From Gordonia terrae (lineage in GTDB: Bacteria; Actinomycetota; Actinomycetes; Mycobacteriales; Mycobacteriaceae), in contig NZ_CP016594.1 in assembly GCF_001698225.1 (NCBI RefSeq), positions 4,278,001 through 4,342,000 of the forward strand: 64,000 bases of DNA, read 5' to 3'. A program made the translations under genes and the position numbers. The notes below the pieces were generated by a model. That model had not been told where the DNA came from. It did not search any database and was given only the letters and a program-made list of their open reading frames with translations. Positions within the stretch are counted from its first letter, which is position 1. Every line of letters starts with the position of its first letter. Of the stretch, positions 47,801 to 55,854 are shown in pieces.

Positions 47801-50800
47801 ATGGGAGTCTGCGCGTCGTCGGCGATCGTCTGCAGGATCCGCACGAGCGACCGCGCGAAGACGGCGACCTCATCGTCGGTGAAGGCGTCGGGGAGGTAGG
47901 TCAACCGGACCGCGATGCCCGACGCGGTCGGCGAGGTCGCCAGGTTGAGGGGATAGTGCGTGGCGTCGGAGACCTCGACGTCCCGGATCGACAGCCCCAC
48001 CGCAGCACTCGCGGCGCCGCCGGCCAGCGAATCGTTGTCCACGGGATAGGACTCGTGCACGGTCAGCGTGTCGAACAGTTGCGGATGACCGACAGCGGTG
48101 AGGATCTCGGGCAGGCCGATGTGCTGGTGATCGAGGACGGCGGTCTTGTCCGACTGCAGCCGGCCGAGGACCTCGGCGATCGTGGCGTCCGGATCGACGT
48201 CGACGACGGCGGGCAGGGTGTTGATGAAGAGGCCGACCATCGACTCGACCCCGTCGAGTCCGGCGGGCCGCCCGGAGACGGTCTCACCGAAGGTGACCAC
48301 CCGGTTGTCGGTGAGACGGGACAGCAGGACCGCCCACGCGAGCTGGAGCGTCGTGGCCATGGTCGAGCCCGACTGCCGTGCCGTGCGCTCGAGCGCCGCG
48401 ACGAGGTCGGGTTCGAGGACCCAGCGGTGTTCCCGCGGCAGATGTTCTGCCGCGGTGCGGTTCTCGCCGTCCTCGACGGACGTGCCGGTGAGGCCGGGGG
48501 CGACCAGGGTGGGTTCGGTGACCGGTCCGAGGACCCGTGCCCACGCGGCGAGACCGGCGTCGAGGTCGGTGTCGGCGATGCGGGCGAGGTAATCGGCGAA
48601 GTCGGTGCGCTCACCCGTCCCCTGTCCGGTGAACGGGGACCCGGTCGCGTAGAGCGCGAGCAGGTCGGCCAGCACGAGCGGACCGGACCAACCGTCGAAC
48701 AGGATGTGGTGGTTGGTGATGACCACACTCGTCCCCTGCGCGTGCCGCACCACCACCGCACGCAGCAGCGGCGGGTCGGCGAGGTCGAACGGTTCGGTGC
48801 GCTCGGCCGCCGACACCTCGTCCACGGCAGCCCGGAGATCGTCGTCACCGGCTGCCGGCACGTCGATCACGCGCCAGCGCAACGGCACCGTCTCGGGCAC
48901 GACGGTGACCACGTGTCCACTGGGCACCCGTACGAAGCCGGACTTCAGCGTGCGGTGGTGATCGAGCAGAGCGACCACGGCGGTGCGCAATCGGTCCAGG
49001 TCGACATCGCCGTCGAGATGCAGGACCGCTTGGGTCACATACACGTCGAGCTGGTCGGTACCGGCGAGCTGCGACTGGAAGTACAGTCCGCGCTGCAGCG
49101 GCGACAGTGCCCAGACCTGGGCGCCGGGGAACCGCTGCGCCACCGTGTCGAGATCGTGCTGGGTGACGTCGGCACCCGGGACGTCCGCGGGCGACCGGCC
49201 GACGTCGACGCCGTCGGCGACGAGGCGGACCACGTCGGTGAGTTCCGCTGTCCACCGCCGTGCGATGTCGCGGACATCCTCCGGCGACAGGATCGCCGCG
49301 GGGAACTGCAGGTCGGCCGACAGCACGCGGCCGTCCGGGGACGCGCCGGTACTCGCGTTGACCGTCAGCACACTCATCGCCGCCACCCCGTCGGACACGG
49401 CAGCGGGCAGAAACGGCGCGTCGGGTGCGGGCAGGAACGCGGCGCCGGCGAGCGCCGCTGCACCGGACGTCGGGGTGTCGACCTCGCCGGGCGCCGTCGG
49501 CGCCTCGCTGCGTCCGGTCGCGCCGCGGGTGCCGAGATAGTTGAACGCGATCGTGGGCAGCGGACGGGACCGCAGTTGTGCGACCGGGTCGGTGGGGTCG
49601 CCGACAGCTGCGGCATAGCGCAGCAGGCCGAACCCGATCCCCGAGTCGGGCATGCCGAGACGCTCTTCCTTGGCCGCCTTGATCGCGTGGACGACGTCGT
49701 CGGCCGGATCGATGGCGAGCGGGGCGATCGAGGTGAACCAGCCGACCGTGCGCGACAGGTCCGCGCGACGCGGCTCCGGGCCGGCGAGCAGCACGTCCTC
49801 GTAACGGCCGTGTCCCTCGGTGAGCACGGTGACCGGTGCGGCGTCGGCGATGTCGCGATCGCGCTGCCAGGACCGCACCGCCCGCGCGAGGGTGCCGAGC
49901 AGGACATCGACGACGGACGCCGAGAACGCTTCGGGCACAGTCGTCGTCAGCGGATCCACGATGGCCGGCTCGACGCGGTGGACGATCGAGGTCAGCGTGC
50001 CGTACCGGTCGCGGTCGGGGTCGAGCGGCGCGCCGAAGTCGGTCGGTTCGGCCGGCGAGCGGTCGAGCCAGTACCCGGCCTCGGTCCGACGTGCGTCGAG
50101 CTGCGCGGTGAGTGCGCCCTGCCACGCACGCTGCGAGGTCTCCTCGGCCCGGACCGCCACGGGCTGTCCGGCGGTCAGCTGGGCGTGGACGGTGAGGAGG
50201 TCCTCGATCAGGATCGGCCACGACACCGCGTCGACACCGAGGTGGTGGATCACCAGCACGATCCGAGCGGGTGCGCCGGGCTCCGCGGGCGCGGACTCCC
50301 GGGTCGTGGCGCCGCTGACGATCGTCGCGGCGACCAGTCGCCCGGCGGCCGGGTCGAGGCGGCCCGCGGCCTGGGCATGCGCGTCGACCAGCGCGTCGGC
50401 GAAGCCGGGCTCGCCGACGGCCGTGTCGATCGAGAGCGCGACGATCGAGGCGTCGGCGTCGAACGGCGTTCCGGCAGTGAGGGTCCAGGTGTCCCCGGTC
50501 TGGGTGTCCCCGGTCTGGGCGCCACCGGCGGGCTCCAGGCGCGCGCCGAGCATCGGATGCGCGTCGACGAGCGCCCCGAGCACGTCGCCGAGGTGGGCGA
50601 CGGTGAGGCCGGCCGGCGCGGTCAGCACCATCGACTGGTTGAAGTCGGCGAGGTCGGCCGGTGTCGGCGCGGCATCGATGAGCCAGGACACGATCGGCGG
50701 GAGATCGACCAGACCGGCGGGATCGCCGGTGGGTTCGGCGAGCATCGGGGCGCGGTCCCCGCCCGCCGAGGCGACCCGCGCCATCGCGCGGATGGTCTTC

Positions 50801-53800
50801 TGTTCGAAGATCTCTCGGGGTGACAGGGGCAACCCGGCCGCCTTTGCGGCGGAGGCGAGCTGGATCGACATGATCGAATCGCCGCCGAGCGCGAAGAAGG
50901 ACTCGGTCACCGAGACGGTCTCGAGACCCAGCAGCCCCGCGACGATCGCGACGAGCGTCTCTTCGGCGGTCGTCGCCGGTGCGACGTATCCGTCGGCGGG
51001 AGTGGTGAACTCGGGGGTGGGCAGCGCGCGCCGGTCGAGCTTGCCACCCGGTGTCACGGGCAGTTCGTCGAGCACCATCGCCGAGTGCGGGATCATGTGT
51101 CCGGCAAGGCGGTCGGCCGCCCCGGCGAGAACCGCGTCGGCATCGAGGCGCCGGTCGCCGGTGGTGTCGTCGGCCACGAGGTAGGCGACGAGCCGGGTGC
51201 GCCCGTGGTCGTCGTCGACGCCGGTCACGACGACCGAGCCGACGCCCGGCTGATCGCCGAGCACGGACTCGATCTCGCCGAGTTCGACGCGCTGGCCGTT
51301 GATCTTCACCTGGTGGTCGGCGCGCCCGGCGAACTCGATCTCACCGGTCGCGGTGATCCGCACCAGATCACCGGTGGCGTACATGCGCCGGCCCGGTTCG
51401 CGGGCGAAGGGATCGGCCACGAAGGACGATGCGGTGAGGCCGGGCCGGCCGAGGTAACCCCGGGCCAGCGAGTCGCCGGTGGACAGGTAGAGCTCACCCA
51501 CCACGCCCTGCGGGACCGGATGCAGACGGCCGTCGAGCACGTGGGCGGTGAAGCCGCGGACCGCGCGACCGATGGTCACCGGCGCTCCGGGCTCGGATCG
51601 TCCGGTGGTCGCCCAGACGGTGGCCTCCGACGGCCCGTAGAAGTTGTACATCCGGCGCCCGGATTCCGGTGTGGCCCAGCGCGCTATCAGCTCGGGCGGG
51701 CACGCCTCGCCGCCGGTGACGAGGTTCCGGACGGTGTGGCCCCGCCGCGGGTCGACGGTCGCCAGCACCGTGGGGGTGATGAGGGTGTCGGTGACCCGGT
51801 CGCGTTCGAGGATGCGCCCGAGCGCGTCGCCGGCGTACTCGGCGGCCGGCGCGACGACGAGGGTGTGCCCGACCGCGATCGACCACATCATCTCCAGCAC
51901 CGAGGCGTCGAAGCTCGGTGAGGCGACGTGCAGGACACGGGTGTCGGGGGCCTGTGCCGGTGTGCCGGTGACCTCGGTCAGCGCGGCGACGAAGTTCGCG
52001 ATGCCGCGATGCGGGACCCCGACGGCCTTGGGGCGTCCGGTGGAGCCGGAGGTGTAGACGAGGTAGGCCAGGTCGTCGAGCCGGACCGGTCGGCGACGTT
52101 CGGCGTCGGTGACCGGCCCGCCGGCGACGGCCTGGTCGTCGAGCGAACCGAGTTCGAGCCACTCACAAGATGATTCGCCGAGCCGGGCCCGCGTGGAGGC
52201 GTCGGTGATGCCGAGCCGGACACCGGAGTCGGCCACCATGAAGTCGATGCGATCACTCGGATAGGCGGGATCGATCGGCACATACGCGGCGCCTGCCTTG
52301 ATGACACCGAACACCGCGACCACCGACCCGATGGACCGCTCGAGGCCGACGGCCACCACGTCGCCGGGGCCGACCCCACGCGAGATCAGCCGGCGCGCAA
52401 GGCGATCGGTGCGGTCCTCGAAGTCCGCGTAGGAGAGCTCGGCCTCGTCGTGGATCAGGGCCGGACGGTGCGGATCGAGGTCGCGTCGCGTGAGGAGTTC
52501 GGTGAGGGTCACCGGTTCGGTCACCCCGCCGTCGGCAGCGGGTGTGACTTCGCCGACGGAGTTGCGGCTCGGAGCGCTCAGAGTCGCGGCGTCGATGCCG
52601 ACGATGTCGATGTCGCCGACGGGCACCGCGGGGTCGGTGGCCATCGCGGCGATCACCTGGAGCCACACCTCGGCGACGCGGCGGATGGTCGCGGCGTCGA
52701 ACAACGAGGTGGCATAGAGGAAATCGGCCCGCATCGGCGACGACCCGGTGCGTTCGGACACCGAGACCGTGAGGTCGAACTTGGCGGTCGGCGTGGCGAC
52801 CCCGAGCGGTTCGGCACTCAGGTCCGAGAACTCCACCCGGTCGATCTCCTCCGGGCGGCCGCCCGCGGCGGCCAGGGTGTACGCGATCTGCACCAGCGGC
52901 GGGTACGAGGTCGACCGCTCCGGGGCGAGTTCCTCGATCAGGTCGTCGAATTGGACGTCCGCGTGCGCGAAGGCGTCCAGGTCGGTGGCGCGGATCGTGG
53001 CGATGAGGTCATCCATCGTCGATGCCGGGTCGACGGCGGTGCGCAGCACCAGCGTGTTGACGAACATGCCGACGAGGTCGTGGAGGGCGGCGTCGGGGCG
53101 GCCGGCGATCGGTGTGCCGATCACGACGTCCCGGGTGGCGGCGAGCCGGGCGACGGTGACGGCGAGCGCGGCGTGCAGCACCATGAAGAGCGTGACGTCG
53201 CGGTTGCGTGCGAGGTCGTCCAGGGCGGTGACGAGTGCGTCGTCCACGGTCACCGACTCGACCGCCGCCGCGGTGTCGAGGACTGCCGGTCGCGGCCGGT
53301 CCATCGGCAGGTCGGTCACCGCGGGGAGATCCGCGAGGACCGCGCGCCAGTGGTCGAGCTGGCGGCCCATCGGCGTGCCGGGTTCGTCGGCGGCGCCGAG
53401 GTATTCGCGCTGCCAGAGGGCGAAGTCCGCGTACTGGACCGCAGGCGCGGCGACCGGGGGCGCGGCGTTCGTCCGACTCAGGTAGGAGCCGAGCAGATCG
53501 CGCACGAACACCGGGGTCGACTCACCGTCGAAGGCGATGTGATGCACGGTGAGCACCACGTCGACCGTGTCGTCCCCGCGACGCAGGACCCGGCCGCGCA
53601 GCGGGAATTCGCTCGCGACGTCGAATCCGGTTGTCGCCGAGACGAACAGCTCCTCGTCGGTCTCCACGGCCCGCCAGTCGAGGCGGGCACGGGCCGAGTC
53701 GGGATCGGTGACGAGCTGGAGCGGCCCCTGCTCGTCGCTGGGATAGGTGGTCCGCAGGATCTCGTGGTTGGCGACCACATCACCGACCGCGGCCTCCAGC

Positions 53801-55761
53801 GCGTCGAGGTCGAGAGCTCCGGTGAGACGCAGCGCCATCGGGATGTTGTAGGCCGCCGAGGCGGTGTCGAACTGGTTGATGAACCACATGCGACTCTGCG
53901 CCGTCGACAACGGCAATCGCTCGGGTCGCGGCATCGCGGTGACGCGCGGGACGCTCCGACCGCGTCCGGCCACCAGGCCGGCCAGGGCCCGCACCGACGG
54001 CGCGTCGAACAGGTCACCCACCGACACGTCGACGTCGAGCAGGTCGGCCACCCGCGCCGCCACCCGCGCCGCGGACAGCGAGTTGCCGCCGAGGTCGAAG
54101 AACGACTGCGTCACGCTGACGCGATCGGTGCCCAGCACATCGGCGACGATGGCCGCGATAGAGGTCTCGGCGTCGGACTCGGGGGCGGCGAACTCCTCGA
54201 CGGTCAGTTCGGGGACCGGCAGCTTACGCCGGGCGACCTTGCCCGCACTGTTCAGCGGCAGTTGCTCGAGCGTCATCCACACCGTGGGTCGCATGTAGGC
54301 CGGGAGCGACTGCGCGACAACCGATTTGACCGCGTCCACGTCGACGGACGCGGGCGCGAGGTAGGCGACGAGGTGGGCTTGTCCGGACACCTTCGCCACG
54401 GTGGCGGCCGCGTGCAACACACCCGGCGCCGACATCAGGACGGACTCGACCTCACCCAGCTCGAGTCGCTGGCCGCGGAGCTTCACCTGGAAGTCCGTGC
54501 GGCCCAGGTACTCCAGTTGACCGCGCGCATTCCATCGCACGAGGTCGCCGGTCCGGTACAGACGCTCGCCGGGGTCGCCGAAACCCTCGGTGCCGCCGGC
54601 GGAGTCGCCGGCGGTGGAGTCACCGTCCGGGGCATCGCCGCGTGCGGGAGCCGCGAAGGGGCTGGCGACGAAGCGTTCGGCGGTCAGGGCGGGCTGCGAC
54701 GCGTACCCACGGGCGAGTTGCACGCCGCCGAGGTACAGCTCACCGGGCACGCCCGAGGGCACGAGCTGTAGTCGCGAGTCGAGGACGAAGGTGGTGGTGC
54801 TCGGGACCGGGACGCCGATCGGCACCGACGTCTCCCCCGCCCGCACCTGATGGGCGGTCACGTCCACCGCTGCCTCGGTCGGGCCGTACAGGTTGTGAAG
54901 CTCGTTGTGCGGCAACGCCGTCACCAGCGCCTGCGCCACCGGAGCGGTCAGCGCCTCGCCGGAGGTGAACGTCAACCGCAGGGACGACAGGTCGCCCACC
55001 CGATCGCCGAGGACGTCGAGGAACACCGACAGCATCGACGGCACGAAGTGGATGACCGACACCTTCTCGGCCGTGATCAGCTCGGCCAGATACCGCGGAT
55101 CACCGTGTCGGTCGGGTTCGGCCACCACCAGCGTCGCCCCCACCGCGAACGGCAGGAACAGCTCCCACACGGACACGTCGAACGTCACCGGCGTCTTCTG
55201 GACGAAGACATCCGAGTCCTTGATCGAATACCAGTCCCGCATCCACTCCAGGCGGTTCACGATCGCCGCATGCGACACCGTGACGCCCTTCGGCCGACCC
55301 GTCGACCCCGAGGTGAACAGCGTGTAGGCCGCGTCCGCGGGCGCCAGCGGCGCCCGGCGTTCGTCGTCGGTGACCGGTGCGGTGGCGAGGTCGACCTCGG
55401 TGGTCGTGTCGACCACGACCGCGGTGACGTCCACCGGCAGCTCGACGGCCGAGCCGGCGGCGACGAGGGCCAGCCGGGCGTCCGCGGTGTCGAGCATGTA
55501 CCGGGTGCGGTCGGACGGCGCGTCGATGTCGAGCGGGACGTAGTGACCGCCCGCGGCGACGATGCCGTGGATGGCGACGAGGAGCTCGACCGAACGGGGA
55601 ATGGCGACCGCCACGGCGACGTCGGGTCCGACACCGAGGGAGATCAGATGACGAGCCAGTGAGTCGACCCGCGCCCCGAACTCGGCGTAACTGACGCGAC
55701 GCGGACCGAACACGATGGCCGGTACGTCGGACCTCGTCGCCACATGCACCACATCGGTCAC
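41860..55761 (-). CDS. NRPS2: starts with A domain; A-T-C-A-T-E-C-A-T-C-A-T-TE
   Basis: A 4633-residue synthetase. Landmarks on the DNA: A1 (55315), T1 GGNSL (54085), C HHIAFDG (53545), A2 (52050), T2 GGDSI (50885), E HHLGVDAVSW (50240), C HHILFDGW (48700), A3 (47245), T3 (46090), C HHVASDG (45515), A4 (44025), T4 (42885), TE GWSVGG (42505). The protein begins directly in an adenylation domain without a preceding C domain, which lies instead at the end of NRPS3: one module is split over two proteins. Specificity residues I read: A1 DVWHFSLVD (serine), A2 DALLVGFVW, A3 DPGTHGQIY, A4 DALFSGGIM. The epimerase predicts a D-residue from A2, and the next C domain has the form that follows epimerases. 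A1 has an unusual Gly/Asp-rich insert between SPFAAPARGDAPDG and DPGERLYRTGD. The TE ends the line. Confidence 0.95.
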   Translation of the reverse strand: MTDVVHVATRSDVPAIVFGPRRVSYAEFGARVDSLARHLISLGVGPDVAVAVAIPRSVELLVAIHGIVAAGGHYVPLDIDAPSDRTRYMLDTADARLALVAAGSAVELPVDVTAVVVDTTTEVDLATAPVTDDERRAPLAPADAAYTLFTSGSTGRPKGVTVSHAAIVNRLEWMRDWYSIKDSDVFVQKTPVTFDVSVWELFLPFAVGATLVVAEPDRHGDPRYLAELITAEKVSVIHFVPSMLSVFLDVLGDRVGDLSSLRLTFTSGEALTAPVAQALVTALPHNELHNLYGPTEAAVDVTAHQVRAGETSVPIGVPVPSTTTFVLDSRLQLVPSGVPGELYLGGVQLARGYASQPALTAERFVASPFAAPARGDAPDGDSTAGDSAGGTEGFGDPGERLYRTGDLVRWNARGQLEYLGRTDFQVKLRGQRLELGEVESVLMSAPGVLHAAATVAKVSGQAHLVAYLAPASVDVDAVKSVVAQSLPAYMRPTVWMTLEQLPLNSAGKVARRKLPVPELTVEEFAAPESDAETSIAAIVADVLGTDRVSVTQSFFDLGGNSLSAARVAARVADLLDVDVSVGDLFDAPSVRALAGLVAGRGRSVPRVTAMPRPERLPLSTAQSRMWFINQFDTASAAYNIPMALRLTGALDLDALEAAVGDVVANHEILRTTYPSDEQGPLQLVTDPDSARARLDWRAVETDEELFVSATTGFDVASEFPLRGRVLRRGDDTVDVVLTVHHIAFDGESTPVFVRDLLGSYLSRTNAAPPVAAPAVQYADFALWQREYLGAADEPGTPMGRQLDHWRAVLADLPAVTDLPMDRPRPAVLDTAAAVESVTVDDALVTALDDLARNRDVTLFMVLHAALAVTVARLAATRDVVIGTPIAGRPDAALHDLVGMFVNTLVLRTAVDPASTMDDLIATIRATDLDAFAHADVQFDDLIEELAPERSTSYPPLVQIAYTLAAAGGRPEEIDRVEFSDLSAEPLGVATPTAKFDLTVSVSERTGSSPMRADFLYATSLFDAATIRRVAEVWLQVIAAMATDPAVPVGDIDIVGIDAATLSAPSRNSVGEVTPAADGGVTEPVTLTELLTRRDLDPHRPALIHDEAELSYADFEDRTDRLARRLISRGVGPGDVVAVGLERSIGSVVAVFGVIKAGAAYVPIDPAYPSDRIDFMVADSGVRLGITDASTRARLGESSCEWLELGSLDDQAVAGGPVTDAERRRPVRLDDLAYLVYTSGSTGRPKAVGVPHRGIANFVAALTEVTGTPAQAPDTRVLHVASPSFDASVLEMMWSIAVGHTLVVAPAAEYAGDALGRILERDRVTDTLITPTVLATVDPRRGHTVRNLVTGGEACPPELIARWATPESGRRMYNFYGPSEATVWATTGRSEPGAPVTIGRAVRGFTAHVLDGRLHPVPQGVVGELYLSTGDSLARGYLGRPGLTASSFVADPFAREPGRRMYATGDLVRITATGEIEFAGRADHQVKINGQRVELGEIESVLGDQPGVGSVVVTGVDDDHGRTRLVAYLVADDTTGDRRLDADAVLAGAADRLAGHMIPHSAMVLDELPVTPGGKLDRRALPTPEFTTPADGYVAPATTAEETLVAIVAGLLGLETVSVTESFFALGGDSIMSIQLASAAKAAGLPLSPREIFEQKTIRAMARVASAGGDRAPMLAEPTGDPAGLVDLPPIVSWLIDAAPTPADLADFNQSMVLTAPAGLTVAHLGDVLGALVDAHPMLGARLEPAGGAQTGDTQTGDTWTLTAGTPFDADASIVALSIDTAVGEPGFADALVDAHAQAAGRLDPAAGRLVAATIVSGATTRESAPAEPGAPARIVLVIHHLGVDAVSWPILIEDLLTVHAQLTAGQPVAVRAEETSQRAWQGALTAQLDARRTEAGYWLDRSPAEPTDFGAPLDPDRDRYGTLTSIVHRVEPAIVDPLTTTVPEAFSASVVDVLLGTLARAVRSWQRDRDIADAAPVTVLTEGHGRYEDVLLAGPEPRRADLSRTVGWFTSIAPLAIDPADDVVHAIKAAKEERLGMPDSGIGFGLLRYAAAVGDPTDPVAQLRSRPLPTIAFNYLGTRGATGRSEAPTAPGEVDTPTSGAAALAGAAFLPAPDAPFLPAAVSDGVAAMSVLTVNASTGASPDGRVLSADLQFPAAILSPEDVRDIARRWTAELTDVVRLVADGVDVGRSPADVPGADVTQHDLDTVAQRFPGAQVWALSPLQRGLYFQSQLAGTDQLDVYVTQAVLHLDGDVDLDRLRTAVVALLDHHRTLKSGFVRVPSGHVVTVVPETVPLRWRVIDVPAAGDDDLRAAVDEVSAAERTEPFDLADPPLLRAVVVRHAQGTSVVITNHHILFDGWSGPLVLADLLALYATGSPFTGQGTGERTDFADYLARIADTDLDAGLAAWARVLGPVTEPTLVAPGLTGTSVEDGENRTAAEHLPREHRWVLEPDLVAALERTARQSGSTMATTLQLAWAVLLSRLTDNRVVTFGETVSGRPAGLDGVESMVGLFINTLPAVVDVDPDATIAEVLGRLQSDKTAVLDHQHIGLPEILTAVGHPQLFDTLTVHESYPVDNDSLAGGAASAAVGLSIRDVEVSDATHYPLNLATSPTASGIAVRLTYLPDAFTDDEVAVFARSLVRILQTIADDAQTPIADIPPMSTVDEARLDTWSAGPDLTPAGTHVADLLLERIAASPDAIAVQGRFGEATYAELGNRVSVLARRLVGLGVGPEVAVGVCIPRSTEMIVAVHAILAAGGQFVPMDPAAPADRIDYLARTAGVAAVLIGPGQSPAGIEALDPEVTVVTVDDDSDAAVPLFGPAERVSAVDGANPAYTIFTSGSTGRPKGVTVSHQTLRAHLDYDRGAYEFGPDDVFLQVLELTFDPSVGEILRPPLSGGRLVVMEPGAHRDPVAVLRHLADFGVTSATLVPSMLAVLTEVAEPEQLRGLTRLRHLHTGGEALPQSVAETVRELIPHAPVSNQYGPTEATIYATVARVSGDSVAIGRPVANTTALVLDHRLRPVAPGFTGELYLGGVQLARGYTSRPALTAERFVPNPYGAPGSRLYRTGDLVRWRADGELEYEGRTDFQVKLRGQRIELGEIESALMSAPGVVYAAAAVVETPAGQQLVAYLTPSSVDLDAVKQAVAQSLPEFMRPGMWMLLEEMPLSSAGKIVRQQLPAPTVDAAAIVPVAGARESAAAAVFAELLSMSPENVGATTNFFDIGGNSLSAMRAAARLGDALGADVTVRDVFEAPTPRLLAERLADRTGGLPPIAAVTPRPDRIPLSYAQQRMWFINRFDPTLAAYNIPAVMRLTGALDPEALGAAIADVVARHEILRTTYPEVGGMPVQVIAPVSDIATRLDHEFVPAADGRDPGAVVGSAVTAGFDLTADWPVRTRLLEIETSSGTTEYVLAVVLHHVASDGESLGPLVTDLTTAYLARTAGEQPRFEPLPVQYADYAIWQRRALGDVDDATSAMGAQLDYWTAHLAGMPDLLELPTDRPRPAVASQRGARVSFTIPADVTARIDTVADEFGATPFMVLHAALAVLLADLSGTDDVAVGTPIAGRGAAVLDPLVGMFVNTLVLRTAHAGADTFADVLDRVRRVDLDAFAHADLPFETLVDRLNPVRSESFAPLTQVWLTLDQSVVPELAGQSLSADLGDIAVTPLDAGEVPAKVDLLFSVAKAGAGETWTAALQYATDLFTESTAAGFTARFVNLLDALTATPGAPVAAAPILLAGEAESLVPVRGGEAAEPVLLGDLFTEAGTRYRRRTAVVDASGATLSYSALHARSNRLARWLIGRGVGPETLVALAIPRSVDLLVAIWAVAKTGGGYVPIDPDYPAERVATMVEDAGARVGLSVTAVGALPDEGFEWLRLDDTSVVAELDATSEAAVEPGEQAGPVRTDNVAYVIYTSGSTGRPKGVAVSHSGLRNFAVAKSRALGVEDGAVVLGFASPSFDASVLEYLLATVNGGTLAYRPSTAVGGAELQEFMQRHEVATTFLTPSVLSTLDPTALPSLQAVSVGGEAVPQSVMDAWAPHTRIHNGYGPTETTIMIAVGEAATPGEPVRLGGPLPGVEFLVLDAHLRPVPVGVAGELYVLGPALSRGYLDKPGLTAARFVASPYAGAGRRMYRTGDVVRWRESRSGGLTLEYSGRSDDQVKLRGLRIELGEIEAALRSAPEVRSAVVVGVGSSGTPSSVAASLAAYVVGGGVQVDALRGLLSAQLPAHMVPASITVLDEFPLTPVGKLDRAALPAPEVAPTEFVAPGTPVEQAIADAYAEVLGVERVGATDSFFDLGGNSLSATRVKAVLRDHNGFHIELAWLFNDPTVRGLARRLADGNAVSSDVVITLRGEGARAPLFCVHPAGGLAWFYGGLAPHLRDRPIYGLQDPHVVTGEPSVTDARELARRYVEEIRRVQPRGPYHLLGWSVGGVIAHAMATHLVELGEGVAYLGIMDSRPEDEPVITGHDRPSLAGDEPGDTVVADAPGSTVAETIEPDASTVVDVLGGWRDLFDLGDDVQASTSEEVTAIIRQQISGMGLLAEDQVERIMDSFDSSTQVVLDYRPDVFAGDMHVFTATEDKDDPSLLAGAWRPYVTGAIDNVDVATHHLGMANADALSVIGPTLDDQLSRVDGSAGQGAE

Positions 55762-55768
55762 CGTTGGG

Positions 55769-55773
55769 CCTCC
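55769..55773 (-). promoter_or_regulatory. Ribosome binding site for NRPS2 GTG start
   Basis: GGAGG on the minus strand lies 7 bases before the GTG at 55761. It confirms that NRPS2 really begins in the adenylation domain, so the missing C domain is not an artefact of a wrong start. Confidence 0.75.
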
Positions 55774-55854
55774 ATCTCGCCTCGTCGTCTGCCGTCTCGT
55801 CCTGCGTTCCCCATTCCCCCCGTGTGTTCGCTGCGCCCCGGGTGTTCTCTCCGC

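Noticed and set aside
44938..50823. Very long (1961-codon) rightward open frame opposite NRPS2
   Set aside because: Arg/Gly/Asp/Val/His repetitive antisense of a synthetase; no domain is recognisable and codon use mirrors NRPS2.
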